NCBI GenBank assembly: GCA_964573895.1
Contig: CAZNLS010000105.1
Coordinates: 1 to 8,790, forward strand
From: CAZNLS01 sp964573895
GTDB lineage: Bacteria; Acidobacteriota; Aminicenantia; UBA2199
Direction of reading: 5' to 3'
Length of the DNA stretch: 8,790 nucleotides
The position numbers and the translations under genes were made by a program. Position 1 is the first letter of the stretch. Every line of letters begins with the position of its first letter. The notes beneath the pieces are model-generated. The model ran no database searches. It was given only the letters and a program-made list of their open reading frames with translations, and was not told the origin of the DNA. Positions 1-6,822 of the stretch are shown in pieces.

Positions 1-1968
1 GTTCTTAAGTCGTCGGAACTTCTCTAGTTTAAATTCTGAGATTCTATTTTGGTCATGAAAAAACGCCGGCGGATTCCAGTCCCAACGATGAACAATCCTT
101 TTATTTGGCCCGCCCCCGGAAATCAGACGCAGTTTCCATAGTTTTGATTTTGTAAATTTGAATTTCGAAGGGGCTTTCGGATTGAAAAGAATATTCCCAT
201 GCTTTTTCCCGGTTATCAGCCTGAGAATTGTTTCATTTTTATTAAGATTGGATGTATAACTTAATGAAAAATCTTTTTTATAGTTCACAACACGCATTTT
301 TGTGCCCTTTTCCAGTGACCATGCCGATTTCATCCCGATTCTGAAAAGGAAACCCAACTCAGAGAATTGTTCTATTTTTTTTAGGATTAACTTTCGTTTC
401 CCTCGCAAATTCATCTCATTTAAAACTACAATATTAACACCGATAGACTGAAGGATCTTTATTGTCCTGAGTGAAGGAAATTCTTTCAATTCATATTCCA
501 ATTGACTTTGAGCCGGAGGCCTGAGTCCTGATACACCGTTAACGAGAGACTGCCAGTGCCAGGTAGAACCGGCCATTGCCCGAAGATCGGTATGTATCTC
601 AAAAGGGAGCTCTGCAACAATCTTTTTGCCTGTTCCTGATGATAGTTTAGAATAGAATTTTTTAGAATAACGTGGAATTGCCAATGATACTTTCTGAAAA
701 CTTTGTGACTCCAGCAGTATAAAGGGGATTATAATAAATGTTGCAATTAGTTTCCCCTTCCTTTTCTTCAATAATTCTTTGAGAACAAACACTCCGACAA
801 CAGACATACAAAATAGAGCAAAGATGGCAAAGCGGTGAGGATTCCTTGTCGCCCGCATCGGAGGAAAAATATACCAGAATAGTGAAAACGGCATCGGCAA
901 TTTAATTGAGCCTATCCTGAGAAGAGGACCCACTGAAATTAAGATCATGACAAGACCGGTTATCCTGATACTCTTCACCCAGGGAGGAATCTTCTTCAGA
1001 AAAAATCCTGCAATAAAAAGAAAGATAGCTGCAAGGCCGGGGAACATGTAATTTTCAACAATTCCATCCCTGGTGCCTTTTGGAAAGAAATTAAAGAGCT
1101 TCCCATACAGTAGATTCTCATCCGGAACTGTAAGCCAGCTTGATGCTGGTCCTGTATAGTTCACCTGATCGGAAAGTGTCCTTACCATGCCTATATTTTT
1201 CCCGCTCTCCAGATATTTAAGAAAGATTGGCAGTAACATAATCCAGGCAATCAGAATACAGAAAGCAATTTTTAAAACAGACTCCCAGTTCAAAGTATTC
1301 CGGTCATATATTAACCATATGATGTTGAAAAGAGCAATAAAAAGTGTCAGAAACACTCCAATATATATATTTGATAGAAGTGTCCAGACAAAAACAATGG
1401 AAATAAATACAAGAAATTTTCGCTCCTTTTTTTTGTAATATTTGATGTTCAGCCAGACAATAAGCGGAATAAAAAAAAGTGCAAGCATGTGAAATCTGCC
1501 GAGTGAAAATTCTTTCATACTCCAGGGATAGAGTGAAAAAATTAATGTTCCTGCAAGAGAAGCAATACGGCTTTTCGACAGATATTTCAGGATTTTAAAA
1601 GTGATCAGCATTGTCAGGATTACAAGAAATAGAGAAAAAATATTCGTAAAAAGAACAGGATTATCCGTTATCAGTCTGAATGGAAAAGCAGCGGGAGTTA
1701 ATCCAATCATGTTTTCCGAGAAAGTAATGCTGTTTTTATAAGGAAACATTGCATTACCTGCCCAGTAAGAAGAAAAGGATAAAGTTTCCAGTACCCTGCA
1801 GTTCCAGAGAAGAATCCAGGAATAGAAGTTAGGGACACCCCTGAAAACAGAAAATGCAATATCTCCGAATATCCAAAATCGGTTTATTATCAATGACAAT
1901 ATCAAAACAATATAAGAGATTAAATCTCCGGAGCAGCAGTTTAAAATCCTTTTATATGAAATTCTCAT
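1..1968 (-). CDS. GT-C-like multi-pass membrane protein, large form (3' end cut by window edge)
   Basis: The frame is open from an ATG at 1968-1966 to the left edge: 656 codons and no stop, so the C-terminus lies outside the window. About ten hydrophobic segments occur up to residue ~420, followed by a soluble, probably periplasmic part. Motifs recall a widespread family of uncharacterised bacterial GT-C-type membrane proteins: an SEN-x-IGL loop near 84-90, an R-x-T-R-N-P-H-R-F stretch at 372-380 before a membrane segment, AELPF at 452-456, and STWHWQSLVNG-x-SG at 468-480 followed by a VNIVVLN strand at 511-517. Family knowledge suggests transfer of sugar from a polyprenyl-phosphate donor at the outer face of the inner membrane; acceptor and sugar are unknown and activity is unproven. 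The start lies 25 bp after the SGNH gene, has no Shine-Dalgarno, and has a TATAAA box 7 bp upstream. Confidence 0.85.
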   Translation of the reverse strand, partial: MRISYKRILNCCSGDLISYIVLILSLIINRFWIFGDIAFSVFRGVPNFYSWILLWNCRVLETLSFSSYWAGNAMFPYKNSITFSENMIGLTPAAFPFRLITDNPVLFTNIFSLFLVILTMLITFKILKYLSKSRIASLAGTLIFSLYPWSMKEFSLGRFHMLALFFIPLIVWLNIKYYKKKERKFLVFISIVFVWTLLSNIYIGVFLTLFIALFNIIWLIYDRNTLNWESVLKIAFCILIAWIMLLPIFLKYLESGKNIGMVRTLSDQVNYTGPASSWLTVPDENLLYGKLFNFFPKGTRDGIVENYMFPGLAAIFLFIAGFFLKKIPPWVKSIRITGLVMILISVGPLLRIGSIKLPMPFSLFWYIFPPMRATRNPHRFAIFALFCMSVVGVFVLKELLKKRKGKLIATFIIIPFILLESQSFQKVSLAIPRYSKKFYSKLSSGTGKKIVAELPFEIHTDLRAMAGSTWHWQSLVNGVSGLRPPAQSQLEYELKEFPSLRTIKILQSIGVNIVVLNEMNLRGKRKLILKKIEQFSELGFLFRIGMKSAWSLEKGTKMRVVNYKKDFSLSYTSNLNKNETILRLITGKKHGNILFNPKAPSKFKFTKSKLWKLRLISGGGPNKRIVHRWDWNPPAFFHDQNRISEFKLEKFRRLKN

Positions 1969-1975
1969 AAAAATT

Positions 1976-1981
1976 TTTATA
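1976..1981 (-). promoter_or_regulatory. Possible -10 box (TATAAA) close to the start of the large GT-C gene
   Basis: On the minus strand TATAAA is followed by seven A/T bases and then the ATG. No purine-rich Shine-Dalgarno lies between them, and the -35 position (about 1999-2004) reads TTACTG, which is weak. The whole 25-bp gap is A/T only near the gene, so a chance match is quite possible. If used, the mRNA would start at or within a base or two of the start codon. Confidence 0.3.
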
Positions 1982-1993
1982 AAAAATATATGA

Positions 1994-3550
1994 TCAATCA
2001 GTAAATTTAGTCATAAAATCTACGGAAAAATCACTGCCATTTCCGTCTTTATCCACTGATCTGACTTTAAAATATATTGTATCTCTTATTTTTAATCCGG
2101 CCGGGAATCTTATTAATGAAAAAATATTTGAATTGAATGACGCATCAAAATCCAGTTTACCGGGATAATAACCGAACTTCACTTCATAATGATCGAAATC
2201 AAACTCATAATTCTCGGAAGTAGTAATCTGAACCGAGTTGGTTGAACCGGAAATATCTGTTACAGAAGCAGATGCCGGCGGAACTGCAAGTATCTTTGGT
2301 ACAATAAGATCAGCCATTAATTGGTGCCCGGTAGGATTAGGATGATTTCCTTTAGTATCTTCCAGCAGTGCTTCCCATCCATCCGCATAATTCATAAAAA
2401 TAGAGTATGTATCAATATATGGAATTCCTTCTTCGACTGCCATAGTAATAATCAACGTATTCAGCTCTTCTGTTTCATCTTTAAAAAGCTGCACTCCGGG
2501 AACGTACTTCTTTTGTGGAGGAACAGTTGAGATAATAGGATACATACCATAATTATCCCTCGCATTTTCGATAATCCATCTCAGGTTTTCTGCACTACTT
2601 GCAGGTGAAAAAAGAGCACCTCCGACATCATTTGTTCCAAAAAGGACAAGAAGGTAGTAAGCAGATAAATATTTAAAATCATCATCCATCCTATCGACAC
2701 CTTTTTGAGATGTATCTGCATTTACTCCCAGATTCACAGTGTATGTTGTCCCGTAATTTTCTGATAAATATTCCGAAGTTTTGAACCAGTATGTCAACTC
2801 CGGATGATATTCGCCCTGAAGATCGTTCATTCTCATCTTGCCCCAGGTGATGCTGTCTCCGAAAGCTACAATTGTATTCAGACCCTTTGAAGTTATTGCC
2901 GGATTACTTCTAAAATTTTTCCGTTCAATTTCAGTATCTAAAAGTTTCTTTACTCTCAGGTCAGATTTATAGATCTCATAAATATAATTTCTGTACAGAG
3001 TTTTGGTCTGCAGCCTGATTTTGCCTTTCCCGGCAGGTGACTGTTCATGAACTATTATTTCTTTTTCATTTCCGGCAGTATCAGTTACACGGATAAGTTT
3101 TTCATCACTTATCCTGAACAGAAAAATATCTTCATTATCTCTATCCCTGATCCCTCTGAATAAAATAAATTCAGGGCTGTTATTGTTAAATACTACTTTA
3201 GAAGCACCGGAGATAAATCGAAATCCTCTCCTGACAACTATTCTTGAAAAATTTGAAACCGGGTTATAAAAACCAAGTCCCACATCTCCTTTTTTATAAT
3301 TCAGCCAGGTTGCAAAATAGTTATTTTCCCTGACGGTAATATTTGGACAGAGATTTTCACCGGGAATAAGCAGAGTGATATTTTTCTTTTTCCCGGTATC
3401 AATGTAAATATCGCTGCCTGACAAACCGGCGATAACACTTACCATACATCTTCTCCCTTTAAGCAAAAACTCCTTTTGTTGTATTCTGCTGTCAGAAGCA
3501 AAAGCAAAAACCGATGAAATGAAAACTAACGATAATATTATCCTTTTCAT
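1994..3550 (-). CDS. Exported SGNH/GDSL hydrolase-like protein with C-terminal FN3 domain
   Basis: 518 aa. A signal peptide covers residues 1-18 with an A-F-A cleavage site. Residues ~20-220 form a beta-rich region of no family I recognise; parts such as DIFLFRISDEKLIRVTD look like TolB-type propeller strands. The SGNH core spans ~225-422: block I FGDSITWG with nucleophile Ser233, block II NLGVNADTS at 273-281, block III FGTND with Asn307, block V GNHPNPTGH with His403. Compared with E. coli thioesterase I (Ser10, Gly44, Asn73, Asp154, His157), the block II Gly is Ala278 and the Asp three residues before the His is Lys400; Asp398 is nearby. Residues ~428-515 resemble an FN3 domain. Likely role: periplasmic or surface esterase or deacylase on glycans, but the altered residues make activity uncertain. 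The ATG lies 32 bp after the GT-C gene and has no Shine-Dalgarno. Confidence 0.9.
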   Translation of the reverse strand: MKRIILSLVFISSVFAFASDSRIQQKEFLLKGRRCMVSVIAGLSGSDIYIDTGKKKNITLLIPGENLCPNITVRENNYFATWLNYKKGDVGLGFYNPVSNFSRIVVRRGFRFISGASKVVFNNNSPEFILFRGIRDRDNEDIFLFRISDEKLIRVTDTAGNEKEIIVHEQSPAGKGKIRLQTKTLYRNYIYEIYKSDLRVKKLLDTEIERKNFRSNPAITSKGLNTIVAFGDSITWGKMRMNDLQGEYHPELTYWFKTSEYLSENYGTTYTVNLGVNADTSQKGVDRMDDDFKYLSAYYLLVLFGTNDVGGALFSPASSAENLRWIIENARDNYGMYPIISTVPPQKKYVPGVQLFKDETEELNTLIITMAVEEGIPYIDTYSIFMNYADGWEALLEDTKGNHPNPTGHQLMADLIVPKILAVPPASASVTDISGSTNSVQITTSENYEFDFDHYEVKFGYYPGKLDFDASFNSNIFSLIRFPAGLKIRDTIYFKVRSVDKDGNGSDFSVDFMTKFTD

Positions 3551-3556
3551 AGAAGA

Positions 3557-3565
3557 ATTATATCA
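3557..3565 (-). promoter_or_regulatory. Extended -10 promoter (TGATATAAT) 6 bp before the SGNH gene start
   Basis: The minus strand reads TGA followed by a perfect TATAAT, which fits the extended -10 form TGn-TATAAT. The -35 position (about 3580-3585, TGATTT, over the stop codon of the preceding gene) is poor, as is common for extended -10 promoters. Only TCTTCT separates the box from the ATG, so initiation at the usual distance would put the first transcribed base at or next to the A of the ATG. No Shine-Dalgarno is present. This suggests a leaderless transcript for the SGNH gene. Confidence 0.5.
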
Positions 3566-3582
3566 TATAATCTTAAAAGAAA

Positions 3583-5115
3583 TCACTGTTTAGCACTTTC
3601 TTTAATATCAAATGATCTGAGTTTTATTCTCTCAGCCAGGTCTCCTGCAGCAGCAAGTAATATGGTAATTGCAAGAAGTAATGAGAGCCTCAAAGTCATA
3701 GCAGCCTGCTGATAGTGACGGGGAACTCCCATTGCATCTCCAAACAAGGACACAATCCCAATTAAAAATGCGTGAACAATCAGGATAAGCAGCGGAGGAT
3801 ATTTTTTTACTGCAATAATGCCTGAAAGAAGAAGAATAAATCCTGCAGCAATTGATATCTTTCCCGGAAAATCATGAATAAAATTTTTCAATTTTTTTTT
3901 ACCTTTTTTCTCTCCTCCAAGCCAGTAAAAACCGGAGTTATAATAGTGCCAGTCATCGATCCAATTTGAGACTATGTAAAAAGGATGGGTTAACAAAAAT
4001 TTTTTATATGCTCCGAGGCCATAACGGCTCACCCAATTGTCATCTCTTCCCTTAAGATAAATTTTTTCCTTATATTTGAACCGTTTTGAAGCATTTTTCC
4101 CGGCGGCATATTTAACAATAGAATCATCCGGGAACCTGTATTTTTCCTGAAAAAGTGACCTGAGCGAACGATTGGGAATAATCCTTTTACACAACACATT
4201 TGTCAATGGGAATTTCCAGCGTCCGGATTGCTTAAATGTCATTTGGTGAAATACAAAGATTGAAACTGCAAAAACCAGGATCAATGCAAACATCCATTTC
4301 TTTTTATAGATGAAAAAGAATAGCGGGATCAGGACAGGGATAAAAAATACGTTTGTGTCTCTGGTAAATACAAAAAGGATTAAAACAAAGACTATAATAA
4401 GTAATGAAAAAAACCCGGGCATTATTTCCATTAATTTTTCCCGGATTGAAAAAAAATAGAAGCAGAGAGACAATAAAAGCAGAGTAAAAATAATTGCGGG
4501 AGCTTCAGACTGTGCAATTGTCAGCCAGACAGTCATAAGGCTCTGATTCATGAAAAATAGAATCAGCAGATAATAAAGAAGCATTTTTTCATGAAGTCTC
4601 TTAAAATAAGAGCTCAAAGAAAATATAATTGCAAAAGAGGCAATTATATATCCGGCAATAAAAAAAATATTAATATTCTTCATATAATTATCGAATATTT
4701 TAAAGATAAGAGAAGTTACAAAGGGTTTTTCTCCGAAAAAAAAGAACTCCGTTGAAAATCCCATGTTGGCCATTGGAATATACCCGTTTAATGCATCCAC
4801 ATAAAGTTTTAAAGTGCCTAAATAATAATTTTGAATCAGATTTGAAATATAGATCCCAAAGGTTATCCCTGCCGGAATTAAAATCAAAATCTCACTTTTT
4901 TTTAACTTTTTTCCTCTGATTTTTAATAGATATAAAAAAACTGATAAAAAGAATAGTGCGAAAAAAATCAGGGCTGTTTTAATATTGAAATATCCCCATA
5001 ATTTTATCCAAAGAAGTAGAGGAAAATAGAAATAAATAAGATTACGTATTAAAAAATATACAGTTCCGGTAATGAATTCAGATTTCCTTTTCAGTTTTGT
5101 ATTAGTGATTTCCAA
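3583..5115 (-). CDS. GT-C-like polytopic membrane protein (putative glycosyltransferase)
   Basis: 510 aa with about twelve hydrophobic segments. Features expected of GT-C glycosyltransferases are an acidic residue in the first large outer loop (Asp107 in YVDALNGYIP), a following STEFFFFGEKPF stretch, FTRDTNVF at 250-257 at a membrane border, a long soluble loop at ~292-415, and GDAMGVPRHY with a following LRL near 459-477 at the last outer loop. The donor would be a polyprenyl-phosphate sugar; the acceptor is unknown. The start is TTG at 5115-5113: an in-frame TGA at 5124-5122 blocks any upstream extension, and GAGGGG lies just before the TTG. No internal ATG precedes the first membrane segment. 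A run of nine A on the coding strand encodes lysines 406-408. The gene lies downstream of a 161-bp gap with its own promoter and an inverted-repeat leader. It shares only general type with the larger GT-C protein. Confidence 0.85.
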   Translation of the reverse strand: MEITNTKLKRKSEFITGTVYFLIRNLIYFYFPLLLWIKLWGYFNIKTALIFFALFFLSVFLYLLKIRGKKLKKSEILILIPAGITFGIYISNLIQNYYLGTLKLYVDALNGYIPMANMGFSTEFFFFGEKPFVTSLIFKIFDNYMKNINIFFIAGYIIASFAIIFSLSSYFKRLHEKMLLYYLLILFFMNQSLMTVWLTIAQSEAPAIIFTLLLLSLCFYFFSIREKLMEIMPGFFSLLIIVFVLILFVFTRDTNVFFIPVLIPLFFFIYKKKWMFALILVFAVSIFVFHQMTFKQSGRWKFPLTNVLCKRIIPNRSLRSLFQEKYRFPDDSIVKYAAGKNASKRFKYKEKIYLKGRDDNWVSRYGLGAYKKFLLTHPFYIVSNWIDDWHYYNSGFYWLGGEKKGKKKLKNFIHDFPGKISIAAGFILLLSGIIAVKKYPPLLILIVHAFLIGIVSLFGDAMGVPRHYQQAAMTLRLSLLLAITILLAAAGDLAERIKLRSFDIKESAKQ

Positions 5116-5117
5116 TT

Positions 5118-5123
5118 CCCCTC
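5118..5123 (-). promoter_or_regulatory. Ribosome binding site GAGGGG deciding a TTG start
   Basis: GAGGGG precedes the TTG codon by two bases (four if GAGG is taken as the core). It begins within the in-frame TGA that rules out a longer protein. Together they support the TTG as the real start. The site directly abuts the downstream arm of the inverted repeat in the leader, so its access could depend on leader structure. Confidence 0.6.
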
Positions 5124-5124
5124 A

Positions 5125-5187
5125 CTGTTCAAGTAACAATAAATTCAATCTTTAACGATTTTAATACAATAGTTTTAACTTGAACAG
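5125..5187 (-). repeat. Perfect 10-bp inverted repeat framing the leader of the GT-C gene
   Basis: The arms are CTGTTCAAGT at 5125-5134 and its exact reverse complement ACTTGAACAG at 5178-5187, with 43 bases between. In the mRNA sense the upstream arm starts about where transcription from the TATAAT at 5198-5203 should begin, and the downstream arm ends one base before the GAGGGG ribosome binding site. The arm-to-arm offset is 53 bp, close to five DNA turns. It could be an RNA stem closing an A/U-rich loop, or two operator sites on the same helix face. The repeat itself is directly visible; its role is inferred. Confidence 0.6.
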
Positions 5188-5197
5188 AATTTCATTA

Positions 5198-5225
5198 ATT
5201 ATAGAAGATTGAAAAATTATTTCAA
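5198..5225 (-). promoter_or_regulatory. Sigma70-type promoter for the GT-C gene
   Basis: On the minus strand TTGAAA (5225-5220), a 16-bp spacer, then a perfect TATAAT (5203-5198). Transcription would begin near 5191, giving a leader of about 75 bases before the TTG start at 5115. It sits in the only sizeable gap of the window (161 bp), which is otherwise very A/T-rich and holds the inverted repeat at 5125-5187. A short dyad, ATAAC-AAA-GTTAT at 5228-5240, lies just upstream of the -35. Confidence 0.6.
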
Positions 5226-5276
5226 CTATAACAAAGTTATTCTAAAAATAAATAATAAATTCAATTAGCCTTTTTT

Positions 5277-6767
5277 TTAGTTTTTCTTTACAAAAACTTC
5301 TGCACCGCTCTCTTCACCTTCGTTTGTCACTGAAGTAATTTCATATAAATAATCCGCATCCTTATCAATATCTTTGTGATCATATTGGAATGTACCTGAT
5401 GATACCGAGGCAAGAAGCTCTCTGTTCCCGCCGTTTTTTGTTACATATATGTTGAATTTATCAATAACAACATCAACTTCGTCATTCTTCGAATTTGCTT
5501 CCCAGGTGAGCCTGTTTAAAACATCATGACTGAAAAGAGTTCTTGTTTCAACGAGATTGTAAATACATGAAGTTGGAGGGAAGAATCCGAGTTTTGAAAC
5601 GGTATAAAGCATCATTTCACCTTCTTCCCAGTGACGATAGATCAGATATATACCATTATCATTTCCGCAAATAGCAGGCTTTCCATGCTCATCAATATGA
5701 GCCTGATCGGAAAGGATCTCTCTTTTCAATAATTGCCCGTTCTTGACAACAGCAAGAGTGATCCTGTTGGCTTCTTTGTTCGGGCAGGGCATATCGGCCC
5801 ATGTAATGTATGCTGTTCCGTCCGGATCAAGTGCAATTGAGGGCCAGGGATTTTCATAATTTGAATGTACACATGTATTAACTCCCTTTTCGCTAACTTT
5901 AAGAGGTGTCCCCCATTTGCCCGTTGCCTTGTTTCTTACATTGTAATACATATTTTCAGATCTGTATGATATATGAGCATGATGAACATTTCCCTCTCTA
6001 TCTACAAAAAGGTCTCCGAAAGAGACACAGACTTCTCCGGGAGGAGTAGGAATATATTCAACATCGTTTTCATCAAATTTGCCCCCGCTTTCACAAAATA
6101 GATACTGACCGGGATCTGATCCGCTCTTGTAAACCCCGTGAACTCCGCCGTTATAATCGACAAACATTGCGGTATCTCTCCATTTTTTTGTACCTTCAAT
6201 AAGCGTCCAACCGTTGTTGTAGGATTTCCCCGGTTCTTTCCACCAATATTTTATTTTACTGAAGAATCCGCTGGATGCATTCCAGAGCTGACCGAGAATA
6301 TGCATTTTTCCCGTCATATCTTCAACTGCAAATGGTACTGAAATAAAATCTTTGCTGCCTTTCTGACTCCACACGGTCTCTTTATGCCAGCCATCTGAAT
6401 CTTTCCAGACATGCATAAGCCTCGTTCCCGGTTTCGGTGTCATCCATGAGAGGTGAATAGATGCACCGTCGGGACGGACAAATAATCTCGGTCTTATGAA
6501 ATTCATCTGGAAATCACTGGATTCAGGTATATCCTCTTTATTTACGATCTTATCATTAACTATTTGTCCGTAATGCAGAGACCCATTGTCAGACCAGACT
6601 AAATGTATAGTGTTTGTTTTATCGGTTGCGATATCAAACATTCCACCCGAAATAACACCAAGCGGGATTGTCCTTGGTTGAATATCACTGAAATCCGAAT
6701 AAATCGGTGAAAACGAAACGAAAAAATAAATAAAGATAACTAATATTATTGTTTTAATTTTTGCCAT
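5277..6767 (-). CDS. Exported seven-repeat beta-propeller-like protein with C-terminal FN3 domain
   Basis: 496 aa. A signal peptide covers ~1-24 (charged start, hydrophobic core, cleavage after PIYS likely). A motif of the form D-x-x-G/N-x-x-H/Y-hydrophobic recurs seven times at spacings of about 50-58 residues, near 49, 99, 149, 204, 256, 314 and 369 (for example VRPDGASIHLSW, VDREGNVHHAHI, LDPDGTAYITW). This fits a seven-bladed propeller of the sialidase/BNR-like kind, but I see no classical Asp-box series and no catalytic set, so a carbohydrate- or protein-binding role is more likely than hydrolysis. Residues ~398-494 form an FN3-like domain (NRLTWEA, FNIYVTKNGG, YLYEITSVTNEGEES). The ATG at 6767 has a strong GAGGAG four bases upstream and a good promoter. 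It probably acts in the periplasm or on the surface. The next gene also ends in FN3 two positions downstream. Its exact function is not recognised. Confidence 0.88.
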   Translation of the reverse strand: MAKIKTIILVIFIYFFVSFSPIYSDFSDIQPRTIPLGVISGGMFDIATDKTNTIHLVWSDNGSLHYGQIVNDKIVNKEDIPESSDFQMNFIRPRLFVRPDGASIHLSWMTPKPGTRLMHVWKDSDGWHKETVWSQKGSKDFISVPFAVEDMTGKMHILGQLWNASSGFFSKIKYWWKEPGKSYNNGWTLIEGTKKWRDTAMFVDYNGGVHGVYKSGSDPGQYLFCESGGKFDENDVEYIPTPPGEVCVSFGDLFVDREGNVHHAHISYRSENMYYNVRNKATGKWGTPLKVSEKGVNTCVHSNYENPWPSIALDPDGTAYITWADMPCPNKEANRITLAVVKNGQLLKREILSDQAHIDEHGKPAICGNDNGIYLIYRHWEEGEMMLYTVSKLGFFPPTSCIYNLVETRTLFSHDVLNRLTWEANSKNDEVDVVIDKFNIYVTKNGGNRELLASVSSGTFQYDHKDIDKDADYLYEITSVTNEGEESGAEVFVKKN

Positions 6768-6771
6768 TGTT

Positions 6772-6777
6772 CTCCTC
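6772..6777 (-). promoter_or_regulatory. Strong ribosome binding site GAGGAG
   Basis: The minus strand reads AGAGGAGAACA immediately before the ATG at 6767, with four bases after GAGGAG. This is the only textbook Shine-Dalgarno in the window and fixes the start of the propeller gene. Confidence 0.8.
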
Positions 6778-6789
6778 TTTTGAGATGAT

Positions 6790-6819
6790 ATTTTACACCA
6801 CTGTATTTAATTTTGTCAA
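6790..6819 (-). promoter_or_regulatory. Sigma70-type promoter for the propeller gene
   Basis: A perfect -35 TTGACA (6819-6814), an 18-bp spacer, then TAAAAT (6795-6790) on the minus strand. Transcription would start near 6783, leaving a leader of roughly 16 bases that holds the Shine-Dalgarno. The whole element fits in the 55-bp gap after the phosphodiesterase gene, so the propeller gene can be transcribed on its own even though the spacing looks operon-like. Confidence 0.7.
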
Positions 6820-6822
6820 CCT

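Noticed and set aside
1187..1438. An 83-codon plus-strand reading frame.
   Set aside because: It lies wholly within the strongly supported minus-strand GT-C gene, has no family features or ribosome site, and is a by-product of the A/T-rich opposite strand.
5228..5240. The dyad ATAAC-AAA-GTTAT as a terminator after the propeller gene.
   Set aside because: The stem is five A/T-rich pairs and is not followed by a T-run on the minus strand. It could be a small operator beside the -35, but it is too short and A/T-rich to claim.
5271..5278. The eight-base T run as part of a terminator.
   Set aside because: On the transcribed strand of the propeller gene it is an A run directly after the stop codon with no preceding stem. 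No plus-strand gene leads into it.
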